60,000 nt of DNA from Hydractinia symbiolongicarpus (GCF_029227915.1 NC_079885.1:22261001-22321000); one strand, 5' to 3'. Positions 47,201-55,771 are shown, counted from the first letter of the stretch. Numbers and translations are program-made. Notes: a model not told the origin generated them from the sequence alone.

Positions 47201-47945
47201 CGGCATAGGGGACATAAATATAGCAAGTGCAGACATTTTATGGAGCCAGCATTTTCAACCGTACAAATACCTTTGGGCTAAAAGCATAACGCAAACAACA
47301 CAAAACTTTGGTGTAGAGTCAAGGCATAAGGCAAATGTCACAAATATTTGTTGAAGAGTCACCCGATTGACCATATTTATTGCTGGAAAAGTTAGAATGA
47401 CAAAAAAAATTATATATGGTTGTTGTCAAAACTAACAACTAGCATACAACTAGCATACAACTATAGCTGGTAGCTAATTATTGAAGGCTATAGCTAGCTA
47501 GCTAGCAGTAGCACCTTTAGCTACAAACCTCGTCTTTAAACATTTATTATTTCAGCCATTTAAAATTCTTTAATATACCATAATAATAAAAACTTAAATA
47601 TACACATACTTTTCACGTGCCTTCAGAAAATAAATTGAAATCAGAGAACACTGACTACATCCACATGGTATGAAGGAAGGAAAAGAATAATAATTCCTTC
47701 GATTTCGCTCCGCACAAAGTTTGGTGGTTTCATATGCGGCTCAGTATATACGTCCATTTTATTCGAAATTTTACAAAAAAACACAGAAAGCTGATTTTGA
47801 CAGTTTCATCGAAAATTTAAAGCATATTACCTATTAAATCGTTTATCTTTTGTAACGTGAAGCCTTCGGGGTCTGTTTCTGCTTGACAATACTTCTTCGC
47901 AACATCTTCCGGCTTCTCTTGTCTCCTTCTCAACGCCCTGACCAT
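28177..47945 (-). CDS. SET methyltransferase - zinc finger - tyrosine recombinase - SANT fusion protein, 17 exons
   Basis: Exons (minus strand): 47945-47831, 44872-44719, 41037-40854, 37758-37723, 37630-37565, 37012-36887, 34954-34829, 34711-34583, 34091-33966, 33796-33692, 33520-33437, 33313-33112, 32847-32659, 31960-30685, 29980-29505, 29232-29146, 28427-28177. All have GT/AG ends and phases agree throughout, giving 3732 nt and 1243 residues. Order: SET domain (about 15-148), acidic and Ser-rich linker with five duplicated exons (186-389), acidic region (390-547), C2H2 (570-587) and C2HC-type fingers, recombinase core (about 800-1110), SANT/Myb-like tail (1177-1243). The start is the ATG at 47945 in the frame that runs into the SET core. 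Predicted role: a nuclear DNA-binding lysine methyltransferase made from, or carried by, a Crypton-like recombinase. Proteins joining KMT5A-like SET to such recombinases occur in my recollection of other aquatic animal genomes, but I cannot check. Weak points: exon 10 start, and the 3-kb gaps after exons 2 and 3, where further exons could lie. Confidence 0.8.
29505..31960 (-). CDS. Exons 14-15: zinc fingers and tyrosine-recombinase core
   Basis: Exon 14 starts with a C2H2 finger (C570, C573, H583, H587) and a second finger CKHCLAFLFKDDLWRHVKKC. A helical core-binding region follows. Box I appears as VFNKRRGNEASSL (R932/R933). Exon 15 continues NRLDLVHVRGKRGRQVPVLL, then STKLRKYVAT (box II Arg R1058, with Thr where HxxR has His) and HLGHSVEVHKNAYR (H1084, nucleophile candidate Y1093, nine residues apart as in LGH-Y enzymes). 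The Arg-Arg-His-Tyr set is thus preserved except for the box II His. Tyrosine recombinases of this kind power Crypton and DIRS elements. Here the domain has introns around it and is fused to other modules, suggesting a domesticated gene. Confidence 0.8.
30166..30226. repeat. Hairpin in intron 14
   Basis: aactttataacagggcaaat and gacttgctctgttataaagt are near-perfect reverse complements around a short AATAAT-rich loop. It is a small fold-back or MITE remnant. Confidence 0.65.
32659..33520 (-). CDS. Exons 11-13: acidic/serine linker
   Basis: Exon 11 (33520-33437) encodes a stretch ending SDTDDDDTHIDK. Exon 12 (33313-33112) encodes MEEDEDSGDDDKDSDF followed by a Ser/Thr-rich stretch and KEKKSCQPSKIKKSDLLG. 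Exon 13 (32847-32659) encodes ELSSSSDDLFDLDIPVSSPK, a basic KKQPSKKPALP run and a LPxSLLNN motif repeated twice. The region has acidic CK2-like Ser clusters next to basic patches that could act as nuclear localisation signals. No folded domain is recognised. Confidence 0.75.
32946..32971 (+). repeat. G homopolymer, 26 bases
   Basis: An uninterrupted G run in intron 12 (between exons 12 and 13) of the minus-strand gene, so the pre-mRNA carries C26. The length may be unreliable in an assembly. Confidence 0.9.
33692..37012 (-). CDS. Exons 6-10: five tandemly duplicated linker exons
   Basis: Five phase 0-0 exons of 42, 42, 43, 42 and 35 codons share the pattern D(D/V)QTLAKTKGI, ESNSDVLKGKEEIQTSLEKL, SMKDQSSVN. 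Exons 7 and 9 are nearly identical, exon 6 is the most diverged and exon 10 has lost its start. Short stretches of flanking intron (aatggtggtatgattaaac, tcagaatcaataaaacttac) are duplicated too, showing segmental exon duplication. Sequence is charged, Ser/Lys/Glu-rich and probably disordered. I recognise no domain. Being symmetric, the exons could be skipped or repeated without frame loss. Confidence 0.75.
34165..34490. mobile_element. Probable MITE or repeat with aaactttcgtg/cttttgc motifs
   Basis: Between exons 8 and 9. Both ends carry aaactttcg-type words (ggaaaaactttcgaggtacc; acaaaagaaactttcgtgaa) and the interior repeats cttttgc and ttcgcag. A similar aaacttttgccttc block lies at 32430-32510. 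Ends are not sharply defined. Confidence 0.4.
35698..36746. mobile_element. Non-autonomous DNA transposon with TTAA target site
   Basis: The 5' end AGGTACTGTCCGATTAAAAA and the 3' end TTTTTAATCGGACAGTACCT are a perfect 20-bp inverted repeat. TTAA flanks both sides (35694-35697, 36747-36750). piggyBac and Kolobok elements use TTAA. The 1049-bp body has no transposase; a short minus-strand frame inside is not supported. It sits in intron 6 of the SET/recombinase gene. Confidence 0.85.
37759..40853. other. Intron 3 of the SET/recombinase gene
   Basis: AT-rich. It contains a short direct duplication at about 38735-38820 (ttttcagttatatttggatg atatattt, twice). I found no further exon, although one in phase 0 could be missed. 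Confidence 0.5.
40854..47945 (-). CDS. Exons 1-3: KMT5A-like SET domain
   Basis: Exon 1 encodes MVRALRRRQEKPEDVAKKYC then a GFTLQKINDLI segment. Exon 2 gives GYGVF (39-43), VLEYAAE (54-60) and GCFLFFYGEY (80-89). Exon 3 completes YCFDATESTRLGRYCNDS (89-106) and EEIVYDYGDSNLWW (135-148). KMT5A-type enzymes, which methylate histone H4 Lys20 or other lysines, show the same blocks: RGVF, VEYxG, YCxDAT, GRxxNHS and YDYGD. Here the NHS motif reads NDS, while the final Tyr of YDYGD is kept. AdoMet binding is therefore plausible, but activity is uncertain. There is no Cys-rich post-SET, as in KMT5A. The first intron is 2.96 kb and the second 3.68 kb, the latter holding a LINE. Confidence 0.8.
41502..42427 (+). 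mobile_element. 5'-truncated LINE: end of reverse transcriptase with internal deletion
   Basis: Inserted in intron 2, opposite to the host gene. It begins mid-domain with WQGSVLSPLLFVLVLEALL, followed by the catalytic box LLYADDLVLIAES (about 41595). After EEFV the frame jumps into a cysteine-rich knuckle, CKHWVHKKCSSIGG then FVCKRCKGEI (about 41660-41745), so roughly 40 codons are lost and the frame shifts. The thumb/connection region continues intact (NFCYLGDMLGSEGG, VMLYGSETWAVNQEDL, RLNWLGHLERI, PRGRPTKTWQEV) to TAA at 42398-42400. The 3' end ccaacccatgctagcatgg then gagaatgatgatgatgatga is a (GAT)n tail. Non-LTR element; clade not assigned. Confidence 0.88.
42767..42905 (+). mobile_element. 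Helitron-like dispersed repeat fragment
   Basis: TCTATATTATAATACCTGTA, then cgtctgtctgtctatcacgc and aaaatggtaacagcagaagc, match the fragments at 822 and 8079. The TC start and ctgtctgtc tract suggest a 5' Helitron-type end; no 3' end is visible. Confidence 0.5.
42906..44501. other. Intron 2 sequence, no gene
   Basis: AT-rich DNA. A fragment at 44320-44400 (accgtattttttggaatata, acccacaggttaag) resembles the ends of widespread animal MITEs that begin ACCGTATTTT, with a partly inverted gcgggttataatgtgg nearby. Confidence 0.4.
44502..44564 (+). repeat. 19-bp minisatellite, 3.3 copies
   Basis: Tandem atgcactcaaaaactttcg, perfect in three copies. Confidence 0.95.
45248..45327. repeat. Fold-back, 38-bp arms, 4-nt loop
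   Basis: The left arm begins ccggttttggaagccattat and the right arm ends ataatgagttccaaaaccgg. The arms pair with three mismatches around gcgt. No coding; intron 1 of the SET/recombinase gene. Confidence 0.9.
45778..45934. mobile_element. Fold-back MITE with about 70-bp arms
   Basis: gttatcgcacagtgctgag, aaaaatatcggc and tttttatgttctcgtttcat pair with the right side atacgagaacataaaaaac, gccgatatttttcgag and ggcatgtgtgataac. Only about 14 bases separate the arms. The left and right flanks also share tgataa words, so the true ends may extend a little. Confidence 0.85.
46077..46155. repeat. Perfect 79-bp palindrome (39-bp arms, 1-nt centre)
   Basis: The left arm starts taaatcgcacgtgacttc and ends caaataatttataa; a single G at 46116 is the centre; the right arm is the exact reverse complement. 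No mismatch in 39 pairs. Each arm contains CACGTG. Confidence 0.97.
46156..47830. other. Intron 1 sequence, no gene
   Basis: AT-rich, with short agctagctagc runs at about 47490-47505. No exon between 46156 and 47830 could be supported. Confidence 0.45.
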
Positions 47946-48163
47946 CCTTGTTGCGTGTTAAGGCGTGAAAGACTTGTGGGAAGAGGATTTCTAGATCTTG
48001 TGGGACAGGGCCTCGCCCAAGAGGATTATGGGCCAAATACCTTTAATAACCAGTGCACACTAACAGTTAAAAAGACCTATATATCTTTGTGGAGTCAACT
48101 CTATCAAATACCAGATCAGAAGATAGCATGGTGTATTCAAGACCTTAAATATACAAAAAATAC

Positions 48164-48181
48164 TTTCCCGCGCGCGGGAAG
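48164..48181. promoter_or_regulatory. Paired E2F-like palindrome upstream of the SET/recombinase gene
   Basis: TTCCCGCGCGCGGGAA (48165-48180) is a perfect 16-bp palindrome holding two overlapping, inverted TTTCCCGC/CTTCCCGC words, the E2F consensus half. It lies about 220 bases upstream of the ATG at 47945, where a minus-strand promoter is expected, in an otherwise AT-rich region. E2F control would fit a cell-cycle role like that of KMT5A (inference). Confidence 0.5.
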
Positions 48182-48304
48182 ACTTGCCTTCTGCGTGTGT
48201 GTTTAACAAAATCAGATTTCTAAATTGCAAATTTATGAAGTTGCTAGCTGTGACACATTTCTTGTTTTCAATGAAGGAAAATAGAGCCATTTTAAAATGC
48301 ACAG

Positions 48305-49990
48305 AATGTGGGACAATTAGCCCAAGTCAGTATGGGGACACCAAAATCAATTAGTAGTTAGTGTGATTAACTCAAAAACGAAATGTGGGACATATTGACA
48401 TAAAACCTTTAGGGGACATCAGTGAGATGCGAGTCTTCCAAATTTCGTAAGGGAATGCTATTTCGGGCAGTCTTTATCAGACACGAAATGTGAGACATAT
48501 TAACACAAAACCTTTTGGGGACATCAGAGAGATGCGAGTCTTCCAAATTTCGTAACGGGAAATCTTTTTCTGTCAGTCTATATCAGACACGAAATGTGAG
48601 ACATATTGACACAAAACCTTTTGGGGACATCAGAGAAATGCGAGTCTTTCAAAGTTTGCAAGGATTTCTGTCAGTCTATATCAGACACGAAATGTGAAAC
48701 ATATTGGCACAAAACCTTTTGGGAACATCAGAGAAATGCGTGTCTTCCAAATTTCGTAAGGGAAATCTATTTCAGTCAGTTTATATCAGACACGAAATGT
48801 GGGACATATTGACACAAAACCTTTTGGGGACATCAGAGAAATGCGTGTCTTCCAAATTTCGTCAGGAAAATCTATTTCTGTCAATTTATATCAGACACGA
48901 AATGTGAGACATATTGACACAAAACTTTTTGGGGACATCAGTGAGATGCGAGTCTTCCAAATTTCGTAAGGAAAATCTATTTCCGGCAGTCTATATCAGA
49001 CACGAAATGTGGGACATATTGACACAAAACCTTTTGGGGACATCAGTGAGATGCGAGTCTTCCAAATTTCGTAAGGGAAATCTTCTTCAGTCAGTCTATA
49101 TTAGACACGAAATGTGGGACATACTGACACAAAACCTTTTGGGGACATCAGTGAGATGCGAGTTTTCCAAATTTCCTAAGGAAAATCTATTTCTGTCAGT
49201 CTATATCAGACACGAAATGTGAGACATATTGACACAAAACCTTTTGGGGACATCAGAGAGATGCGAGTCTTTCAGAGTTCGCAAGGAAAATCTATTTCTA
49301 TCAGTCTATATCAGACACAAAATGTGAGACATATTGACACAAAACCTTTTGGGGACATCAGAGAAATGCGTATCTTCCAAATTTCGTAAGGGAAATCTTC
49401 TTCAGTCAGTCTATATCGGACACGAAATGTGAGACATATTGACACAAAACCTTTTGGGGACATCAGAGAAATGCGTGTCTTCCAAATTTCGTAAGGGAAG
49501 TCTTTTTCAGTCAGTCTATATCGGACACGAAATGTGAGACATATTGACGCAAATCCTTTTGGGGACATCAGTGAGATGCGAGTCTTCCAAATTTCGTAAG
49601 GAGAATCTATTTCTGGCAGTCTATATCAGACACGAAATGTGGGACATATTGACACAAAACCTTTTGGGGACATCAGTGAGATGCGAGTCTTCCAAATTTC
49701 GTAAGGGAAATCTTCTTCAGTCAGTCTATATTAGACACGAAATGTGAGACATATTGACACATAACCTTATGGGGACATCAGAGAGATGCGAGTCTTCCAA
49801 ATTTCGTAAGGGAAATCTATTTCAGTCAGTCTATATTAGACACGAAATGTAAAACATATTGACACAAAACCTTTTGGGGACATCGGAAAGTTGCATTCTT
49901 TTAAATTTTGTAAGGGAATGCTATTTCAGTCGGTCTATATCAAACCTTTTGGGGACATAAAAAAGTATCTTTCATTTTAATTTTATAAAA
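48305..49990 (+). repeat. 105-bp tandem array, about 16 units
   Basis: The marker GGGGACAT recurs at 48411, 48517, 48623, 48721 (ggga), 48826, 48931 and then every 105 bases to 49876, with a shortened unit at 49951. The unit is cgaaatgtgggacatattga, cacaaaaccttttggggaca, tcagtgagatgcgagtcttc, caaatttcgtaagggaaatc, and tatttcagtcagtctatatc aga. Because 105 is divisible by 3, frames such as those at 48914 and 49544 open in parallel; they are not genes. Less regular copies at 48305-48400 blend into the promoter side. Confidence 0.97.
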
Positions 49991-50607
49991 TTTTTGTCAA
50001 TCTAATATTGCATAATCGAGCCCTCTTATTGGAACCCAGACTTCAGCCCATCGTGGATACTTCTTATGTGTCAGTGTTTCGTGTAGTTTATTTAACCGTG
50101 TGGTCAGTTATGAACCATTATTTAAAGCCGGTGATATATCTTAGCAATATCTTCACGAGTTCAAAATAAACGACTTCGGTTAGTGAACCATGCTACAAAC
50201 GATGTCGTCTGGAGACAATGCACTATGAGGGAGCAAACCTATCGCATTCACCAACTACAATGGAACAGTATGCAGCACGCCAGATGACAAAGTTTAATAA
50301 TGCGATGTCATATTATTTATTGCATTATTTGAGAACCCAGTGCCAGCAAACGTCAGTTCACCGTTGAGAATGAATATATTTTCAAGAATGAAAAAAAGAA
50401 ATCCAAATTGAATTATCCTGTGACTCATTGCATTGAAAAAGATTCAACACAATTATTGTGTTTTTTTACCGCTGCCCAAACTCTGGATGTTGATTACATT
50501 ACAGAAGTTATGTAGATTCTTCTCATTGAGCAATCTGTATTAATGCTGGGACAAACATTTAACTCTCGCTAACATATCATTGCCGATTATCTGCATTGAC
50601 TGTTATA
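49991..50607. other. Noncoding DNA
   Basis: No recognisable feature. Confidence 0.4.
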
Positions 50608-50751
50608 ATGGCTGATCCAAAGAAGGCAAAATTGACTTTGCTTGAACTGGCAAATCTGTTGAGAGATACAGATACTGCATTCTTTGAAAAATCGTTTGGA
50701 AAATACGTGGTGGAGAAGTCTAAGAAAGAAAGCAAGGAGGTGTACAGTTGA
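50608..50751 (+). CDS. Possible small protein, 47 residues, unrecognised
   Basis: ATG at 50608 opens MADPKKAKLTLLELANLLRD, then TDTAFFEKSFGKYVVEKSKK and ESKEVYS, with TGA at 50749. Composition is strikingly coding-like (Lys/Glu/Leu, amphipathic) for such AT-rich DNA. It could also be an exon of a larger gene or a fragment of a mobile element. No promoter or splice site decides this. Confidence 0.3.
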   Translation: MADPKKAKLTLLELANLLRDTDTAFFEKSFGKYVVEKSKKESKEVYS

Positions 50752-50809
50752 CATAACAAAGTTGTAAACAAGCAGCTCTTTTAAAAGAGCTTCCTATTTC
50801 GAAAAGAAA

Positions 50810-51016
50810 ATGGTGGCGAACTACTGTTTTCAAACAACAAAAGGTCGTATAAAGAGCAACAGAAGGGTCATTTACCAGTCCAATGGCTCGGAAGGAGCAT
50901 CAAGAGGAAGTGACGGTAAGAAATATTTCAGAAGGCAACCTTTAGTTCACATGGCTCCCGTGACAAAATATGTCAGACATAATATCGTGGAACTAGTAGT
51001 GAAAAACCGAACATAA
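50810..51016 (+). CDS. Possible small basic protein or exon, unrecognised
   Basis: An open frame of 68 codons starting MVANYCFQTTKGRIKSNRRV and ending ELVVKNRT. It is 58 bases beyond the preceding small frame and not in phase with it without splicing. A donor-like gacgGTAAGA lies at 50913-50922. No family recognised; it may be a remnant of the same locus. Confidence 0.2.
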   Translation: MVANYCFQTTKGRIKSNRRVIYQSNGSEGASRGSDGKKYFRRQPLVHMAPVTKYVRHNIVELVVKNRT

Positions 51017-52516
51017 ATTTACAATCTTGAGGGAAGCAGTGTGTCAAAACCACTGCAAGTGCTAGAGTGGGTTTCACACTTAATAAAAATGGAGAAGGAT
51101 TAAACTGCACAGGAAGTGCATATTAACGATCAGGAAGCCATGTTAATGAAAGGGGGCATTTAGATAGTTTCTCTCCAAAAATGGAAATTAGTTTAGTTTA
51201 GTGCTCTAAAAAGATGGGGGAGGATTGGAGTGGTGACAGACTAATGACCAATCTAAAACGTCTAAACTCCTTTATACCCTATCAACATTTTTAAAATATA
51301 GAAGCTACATTAGATAAAGGAACTATTACAGGACATGTGCAAAATAGATCTAAAACACGCTTGTTTCTGCGCACCGTTACATCACATTATCGGAGATTAA
51401 ACCCCGGGGTTAATGTTGTCGGTAAGAATTGATAGTTGGGAAGGATTTTAGTCACCAATGCATAGAATTAGTTAGAGTTTCTATCAGGCCAGCTCCTAGC
51501 ATTTTTTCAAAGTTATTAAAAATTCAAATTTAAATTCTACGTCGGATAAATAGTCGTGTGATCATTTACCTGGACAATATGCTTCCGATGGCTCAAACTC
51601 AAGATGGCCTGAAAACTGCTCGGGTCACTTTGAAACATAAACAAGAAAGACATTCGTCTTAGACATCTACGTACTGATTCCAGCACTCTTTTTGCCGTGT
51701 TTCTTATCACCTGTTTTAGCTCATTCTTTTTTTTCAAAGCATACGATTTATAAAATCAGGTATATTTGTTAAGCACCTCTGGCAGTAAAAAAACCCAATC
51801 TCTTTATCCTAACCTTTTCTGCGTTTTTATAACATACAGACATTGATAAGTTTCTCCCGTGCGATCGTTCTCAAGGCGCCTTAACTCTCGAATATTTGAA
51901 GGAGTTAAAAAAGTTCTAATTTATAACAAGCAACGAAACCTCTTTTTATTTTTTATCACACGTGAGACAGGCATCTATTACAACAAACGTAAACATAATA
52001 TGGCCTTTTCTTACTTTAACTGTAAATCTTTTCACTTTGACATCAATTGGAGCAACCTTTTTGGACGTTTAAGCCTTCATTACTTTTTTTTATGCTCACA
52101 CTTTAAAGAATTTTTAAAGTTATGATAGTTTTCCACCATTCGCCTTTTTTCAATTTATACTTCTTGGAACTTTTGAAACTTGCATAATTATCAATCATTC
52201 GTTTCTTTTTCAAACCATATTTTTCAGAACACCTAAAGTTTTAATAGTTTTCCATCGTTCGTTTTCTTTCGAATTCGTATTTCTCAGAACTCTTCAAGCA
52301 ACCGCTGGTAATCTACACGAGCATTTTTTCTGTAACTCATACATTTCATTTTTGACAGCAACTGATGTCCACTCTGTAACACCACAGATTGGGGTCCTAC
52401 CATCTTCTGATTGCATATAATACACAAGCAATTGGTAACCATATAAATAAGTTGCTTTAATGCACTTCTCAATTTCTATCTGGGATCTAAATTCTAATAA
52501 TGGCTTATAAACCGTT
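51017..52516. other. Noncoding DNA with a loose 70-bp repeat
   Basis: At 52115-52310 three degenerate units carry atagttttccaccattcg, atttttcagaacacc and tagttttccatcgttcgttt. Otherwise no feature supported. Confidence 0.45.
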
Positions 52517-54132
52517 TAGCCCGGCCCTACAAGAAAATAGCGACCGAGGTTGTGACGTCAAGAATCGAACGCAGTGAGGTCCATGCAAACAACCGAGGTT
52601 GTTGTTTTCCCAAATTTAGTACATAGTAGCCTGATATAAACATAGGACTTGAAATGATCTATAGCCAAAGTAGATCTGGGCATTTGGATAAAAAATAAAA
52701 TGCAACATGTTTATGTAGAAACTATGTCCTCTAATAGCAAACACGTTCAATCAACTAAAAAATAAAATTTTAATTGAAAACAACTTTTTAAACACAATAA
52801 AAACATTCCTATAGTTCTAAACATCGCCGTTTGGCTAGTGGAGTGGTTGTGTTTGCTGTAAAATTGAACGAGCAATTGTTGTAGTTACCACCAGAAATAG
52901 ACGAAGAAAACGTAGAGACATCACACGAAACTTGTTTTTTTGAAGAGATAGTCGATGATGATTTGGGAGTGGTGTTAAGTGGATTTACTTTATTTTTGTT
53001 TGGAGAACTCAAGATGTCAGACATTTGAAAACGGTTAGTTTTGTTAGCTGCTTTGTAGCTTTTTAGAGAGTCTATATTTTTATGACCACTATGTTGCGCG
53101 ACATATACTTCTGGAATGTTGGCATCTAACAGTCTCCCTATTGACGTCTTTCTTGCTGAGTGGTTTGCCACATTTCCTTTGAAGCTATGATACTTTATGC
53201 TTAGAAATCCTATCTTGTTCTTACTCAGAGGTGTTTTCAAGTACCAAACGGTATCTTTTGGGTAATCTACTTTTTGCTTTATTGTAAGAAAGAAAGGGGA
53301 GTCTTCCTTTAGTGCTTCTGATGGTCTAGTAGGAAACAGGACATCTGTCTGTACCGGTAGCATATGCAGTACGATTGTAGAAAGGTTGTTTCTTGATTTT
53401 TTTTCCAGTACGTGTTTTTGCACCTCTTTCTCTAATTAAAACAATGCACTCCCCTTTTTCCTGGTCACATTCATATACAATACCACCCCATCTTAGTTTC
53501 CTTGCCTCGTCTCTAGCACGAAACCCAAATTGAGAGGAACTCAACCACCACATTGCTTTCTGTAATGTGTGTGCGTCAAAAATTCAGTTTAATACAACTT
53601 CTCGATTTCGTCTTCTTCCAACTCCCTAGTCGCGTTAGGTTTATTTCTATATCCAAGCTTTGTTAGTTGTTTTCTTTTAGCAGCTAAAACATTCCTTAAT
53701 TGCTGAAAATCAGGATCAGTCAATATGTTCACATCATCTTTTTTTTATTTAGGTATCTCTGTAGCGAGCGATGTATAGAGGTTAGAGTATCAGGCTCGTA
53801 TTCTTTACCATCAAGTTTTTTACGTTCATTAAAAATTGACATAGAATAGAGTTTAGTTCACTTGTAAAAATCAACCCTACTGCTCGTTGTTCGTTGATCC
53901 TTTGACAAAATTTCTTAAACGTATTACTTCCATATTTTGTTGCATATTTTGTTTTTACAGACTGTTGATCAAGTATAAATTTATCTATCTCATCGTACTC
54001 CCAAAAGCTTGTATCAATTAGTTTAAAACATGGCTTTTCTATGAACATTTTTATAGCGTTCAATTTTTACGAAAGTTTGTTTACTTTTTTTGTTTACATT
54101 TTAGCCGGTCGCTACGGGAAAATAGCGCCCGC
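52517..54132 (-). pseudogene. Decayed Crypton with KIAA1958-type tyrosine recombinase
   Basis: Minus strand. The N-terminal part (54063-53790) reads WEYDEIDKFILDQQSVKTKY and ELNSILCQFLMNVK, then, after a frame change in an A-run, EYEPDTLTSIHRSLQRYLNK. After another A-run shift comes LTDPDFQQLRNVLAAKRKQL. The core follows at 53582-53326 (MWWLSSSQFGFRARDEARKL, ERGAKTRTGKK, YATGTDRCPV). One more shift leads to RPSEALKEDSPFFL, the catalytic NHSARKTSIGRLLDANIPEV and SGHKNIDSLKSY (53170-53050), and a Ser/Asn-rich tail to 52809. Box I lies near RDEARKLRW; NHSxRKT, SGHK and the final Tyr are intact, but at least four frameshifts disable it. Similar 32-base segments flank it in direct orientation (tttagcccggccctac, gaaaatagcgaccg at 52517; tttagccggtcgctac, gaaaatagcgcccg at 54102). 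The same DUF3504-type domain occurs in KIAA1958 and ZMYM proteins. Confidence 0.82.
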
Positions 54133-54718
54133 TCACGTGATCGATATAAGTCATCAAAAACGTCAAATATAAAAAAGACGTCACACTGCCAAGTACTAAT
54201 GGCATTGATTGACTATTCTTGACAACCTTTCCTTCATCACTGCGACTGTGAGAATCAAATAAAAAGAAATTACATTTATTCCACATGATACTGAGTGTAT
54301 AACCTTCAATAATCAATAGAATCCCATTAGCTTTTATTTGCATAAAATGTGTTAAGGTGGTTCCCCTAGAAAAAAAGTCTAAATTTCAAGAATTTTCTTT
54401 TACCTGTTTTCTGACAGCAAATTCATCTTAGAATAACGTGGCAAGTAGTGCTTATGACAAATTTAGGTTTTTATTGCGCATTCTGGCACTTTTTCCAACC
54501 AACCGCAAATATAAATGCAACGTACAAGGGCCCTGGGGACGACTTTGTACATTATCTTTAATTTGCTAAAAATAATCTCTTCCAATTCACGACCAAGTCA
54601 TACACGGATTCTAAGCAATGTTTATAAACTGTAGTTAGGGTCAATGTTTTCCTAGTTATTAATGCAACTGCTGGTTTCTGGTCATTTCTGTTTGTTGCCT
54701 GGTCGTCTTTGATAAGTA
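54133..54718. other. Noncoding DNA
   Basis: No feature supported before the TATA box at 54719. Confidence 0.4.
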
Positions 54719-54726
54719 TTATAAAG
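54719..54726 (+). promoter_or_regulatory. TATA box of the orphan gene at 54761
   Basis: TTATAAAG lies 42 bases upstream of the ATG, predicting a very short leader of roughly 10-15 bases. Confidence 0.5.
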
Positions 54727-54760
54727 GCAAGAGTGGAAGGTTATCTCTGATAACGCAAAC

Positions 54761-55771
54761 ATGGCACAGTCAATTGTTGGAAACGTCAGTGGAAATCCTC
54801 ATGCTTCTTTTATAACAACACTATTTGTTGGTGGACTCGAGGAGAAATTCCCATCCCCTGATCAGCAACAAAACATTGCGGTTAGTGGCTTGAAAAATAT
54901 CCGAGGATGTATGGAGACTGACGATCTGCGTAGATTTCTAAATACGAATCGTCCTGGCGAAAGAGGGCTGTCAGTTGCAAACAACAGTAAGTTGATCCCT
55001 TTAAATGTTCTGTGAAATAGTCTTATAGTACATTTGTTTGAGATGAAATTTAAATACCGCACAACCAACTGTCGGCGATCAGCTATATAAGCTTATCATA
55101 CTTTATTGAACAATTTGCTTACTGAACAAGATCAAAATATGTGTAGGCTGATGACAGGTGTGCTAATCCATCAAAACCAAAATATACTTTTGTTGGGGAT
55201 GTCGAACAAATTAAAATATCTTGAAAATTTATCTTCTACAAATACTAAGTTTTTAGAACCTACAATATTGTTGTGTTTCTGAGACTTTAAGATAAAGACA
55301 TTAGGTACAAAACTAAAACACAGCTTTCCTAAATATTTTATTTCACAAAAATTAGTAAAAGTTGGAAAAAGGCAAATCGCCACTTGCGCCAAAACTCTAA
55401 ACATCTTTATTGTCGAGTTCCGTTAAGTTCACTATCTCTGCTTAAGGGCTCTGGGATAGATACAACCGTTTTTACGATTCTACCTCAAAAGGACTCTTCC
55501 TAGATTGTATTTTAAAACATGTCATTGGTCTGGAGAATTCGCATGGCAAAGACACGGTTGAAATGAAGAAAAGTTGTTTTAAGAAGCAGTGTGTTCGGTA
55601 GGAACGCTTTGAACAGAGAAAGCACTTTATGGTAGAGATAGGATTTGATTATTCAGTATTAGATGGAGGGATATTTTATGAAATAATCGCAGTAGGATCT
55701 AATAGTGTCACATTATCACATTGTTTTCTACCGTTTTAGAGAAGGAACAGAAACAACATATTCTGGTCTGA
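54761..55771 (+). CDS. Small two-exon orphan gene, about 85 residues
   Basis: Exon 1 (54761-54986) encodes MAQSIVGNVSGNPHASFITT, LFVGGLEEKFPSPDQQQNIA, VSGLKNIRGCMETDDLRRFL and NTNRPGERGLSVANN, ending at a strong donor A|GTAAGT. A compatible acceptor (tctaccgttttag, exon 2 from 55740) adds KKEQKQHILV and a TGA at 55769-55771, with AATAAA at 55793. No signal peptide or membrane segment; I recognise no domain. Exon 1 is well supported by TATA, donor and composition; exon 2 is a guess, and the real partner could lie further downstream. Confidence 0.45.

Noticed and set aside
47827-48036. 69-codon minus-strand frame starting MAHNPLGRG
   Set aside because: Overlaps exon 1 in another frame; the frame from ATG 47945 joins the SET core across a phase-matched intron.
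48515-49747. Frames such as NLLGTSVRCESSKFRK in the 105-bp array
   Set aside because: Unit length divisible by three opens parallel frames in both strands.
48305-49990. CRISPR-like look of the regular 105-bp array
   Set aside because: Whole units repeat without unique spacers, and the window is eukaryotic.
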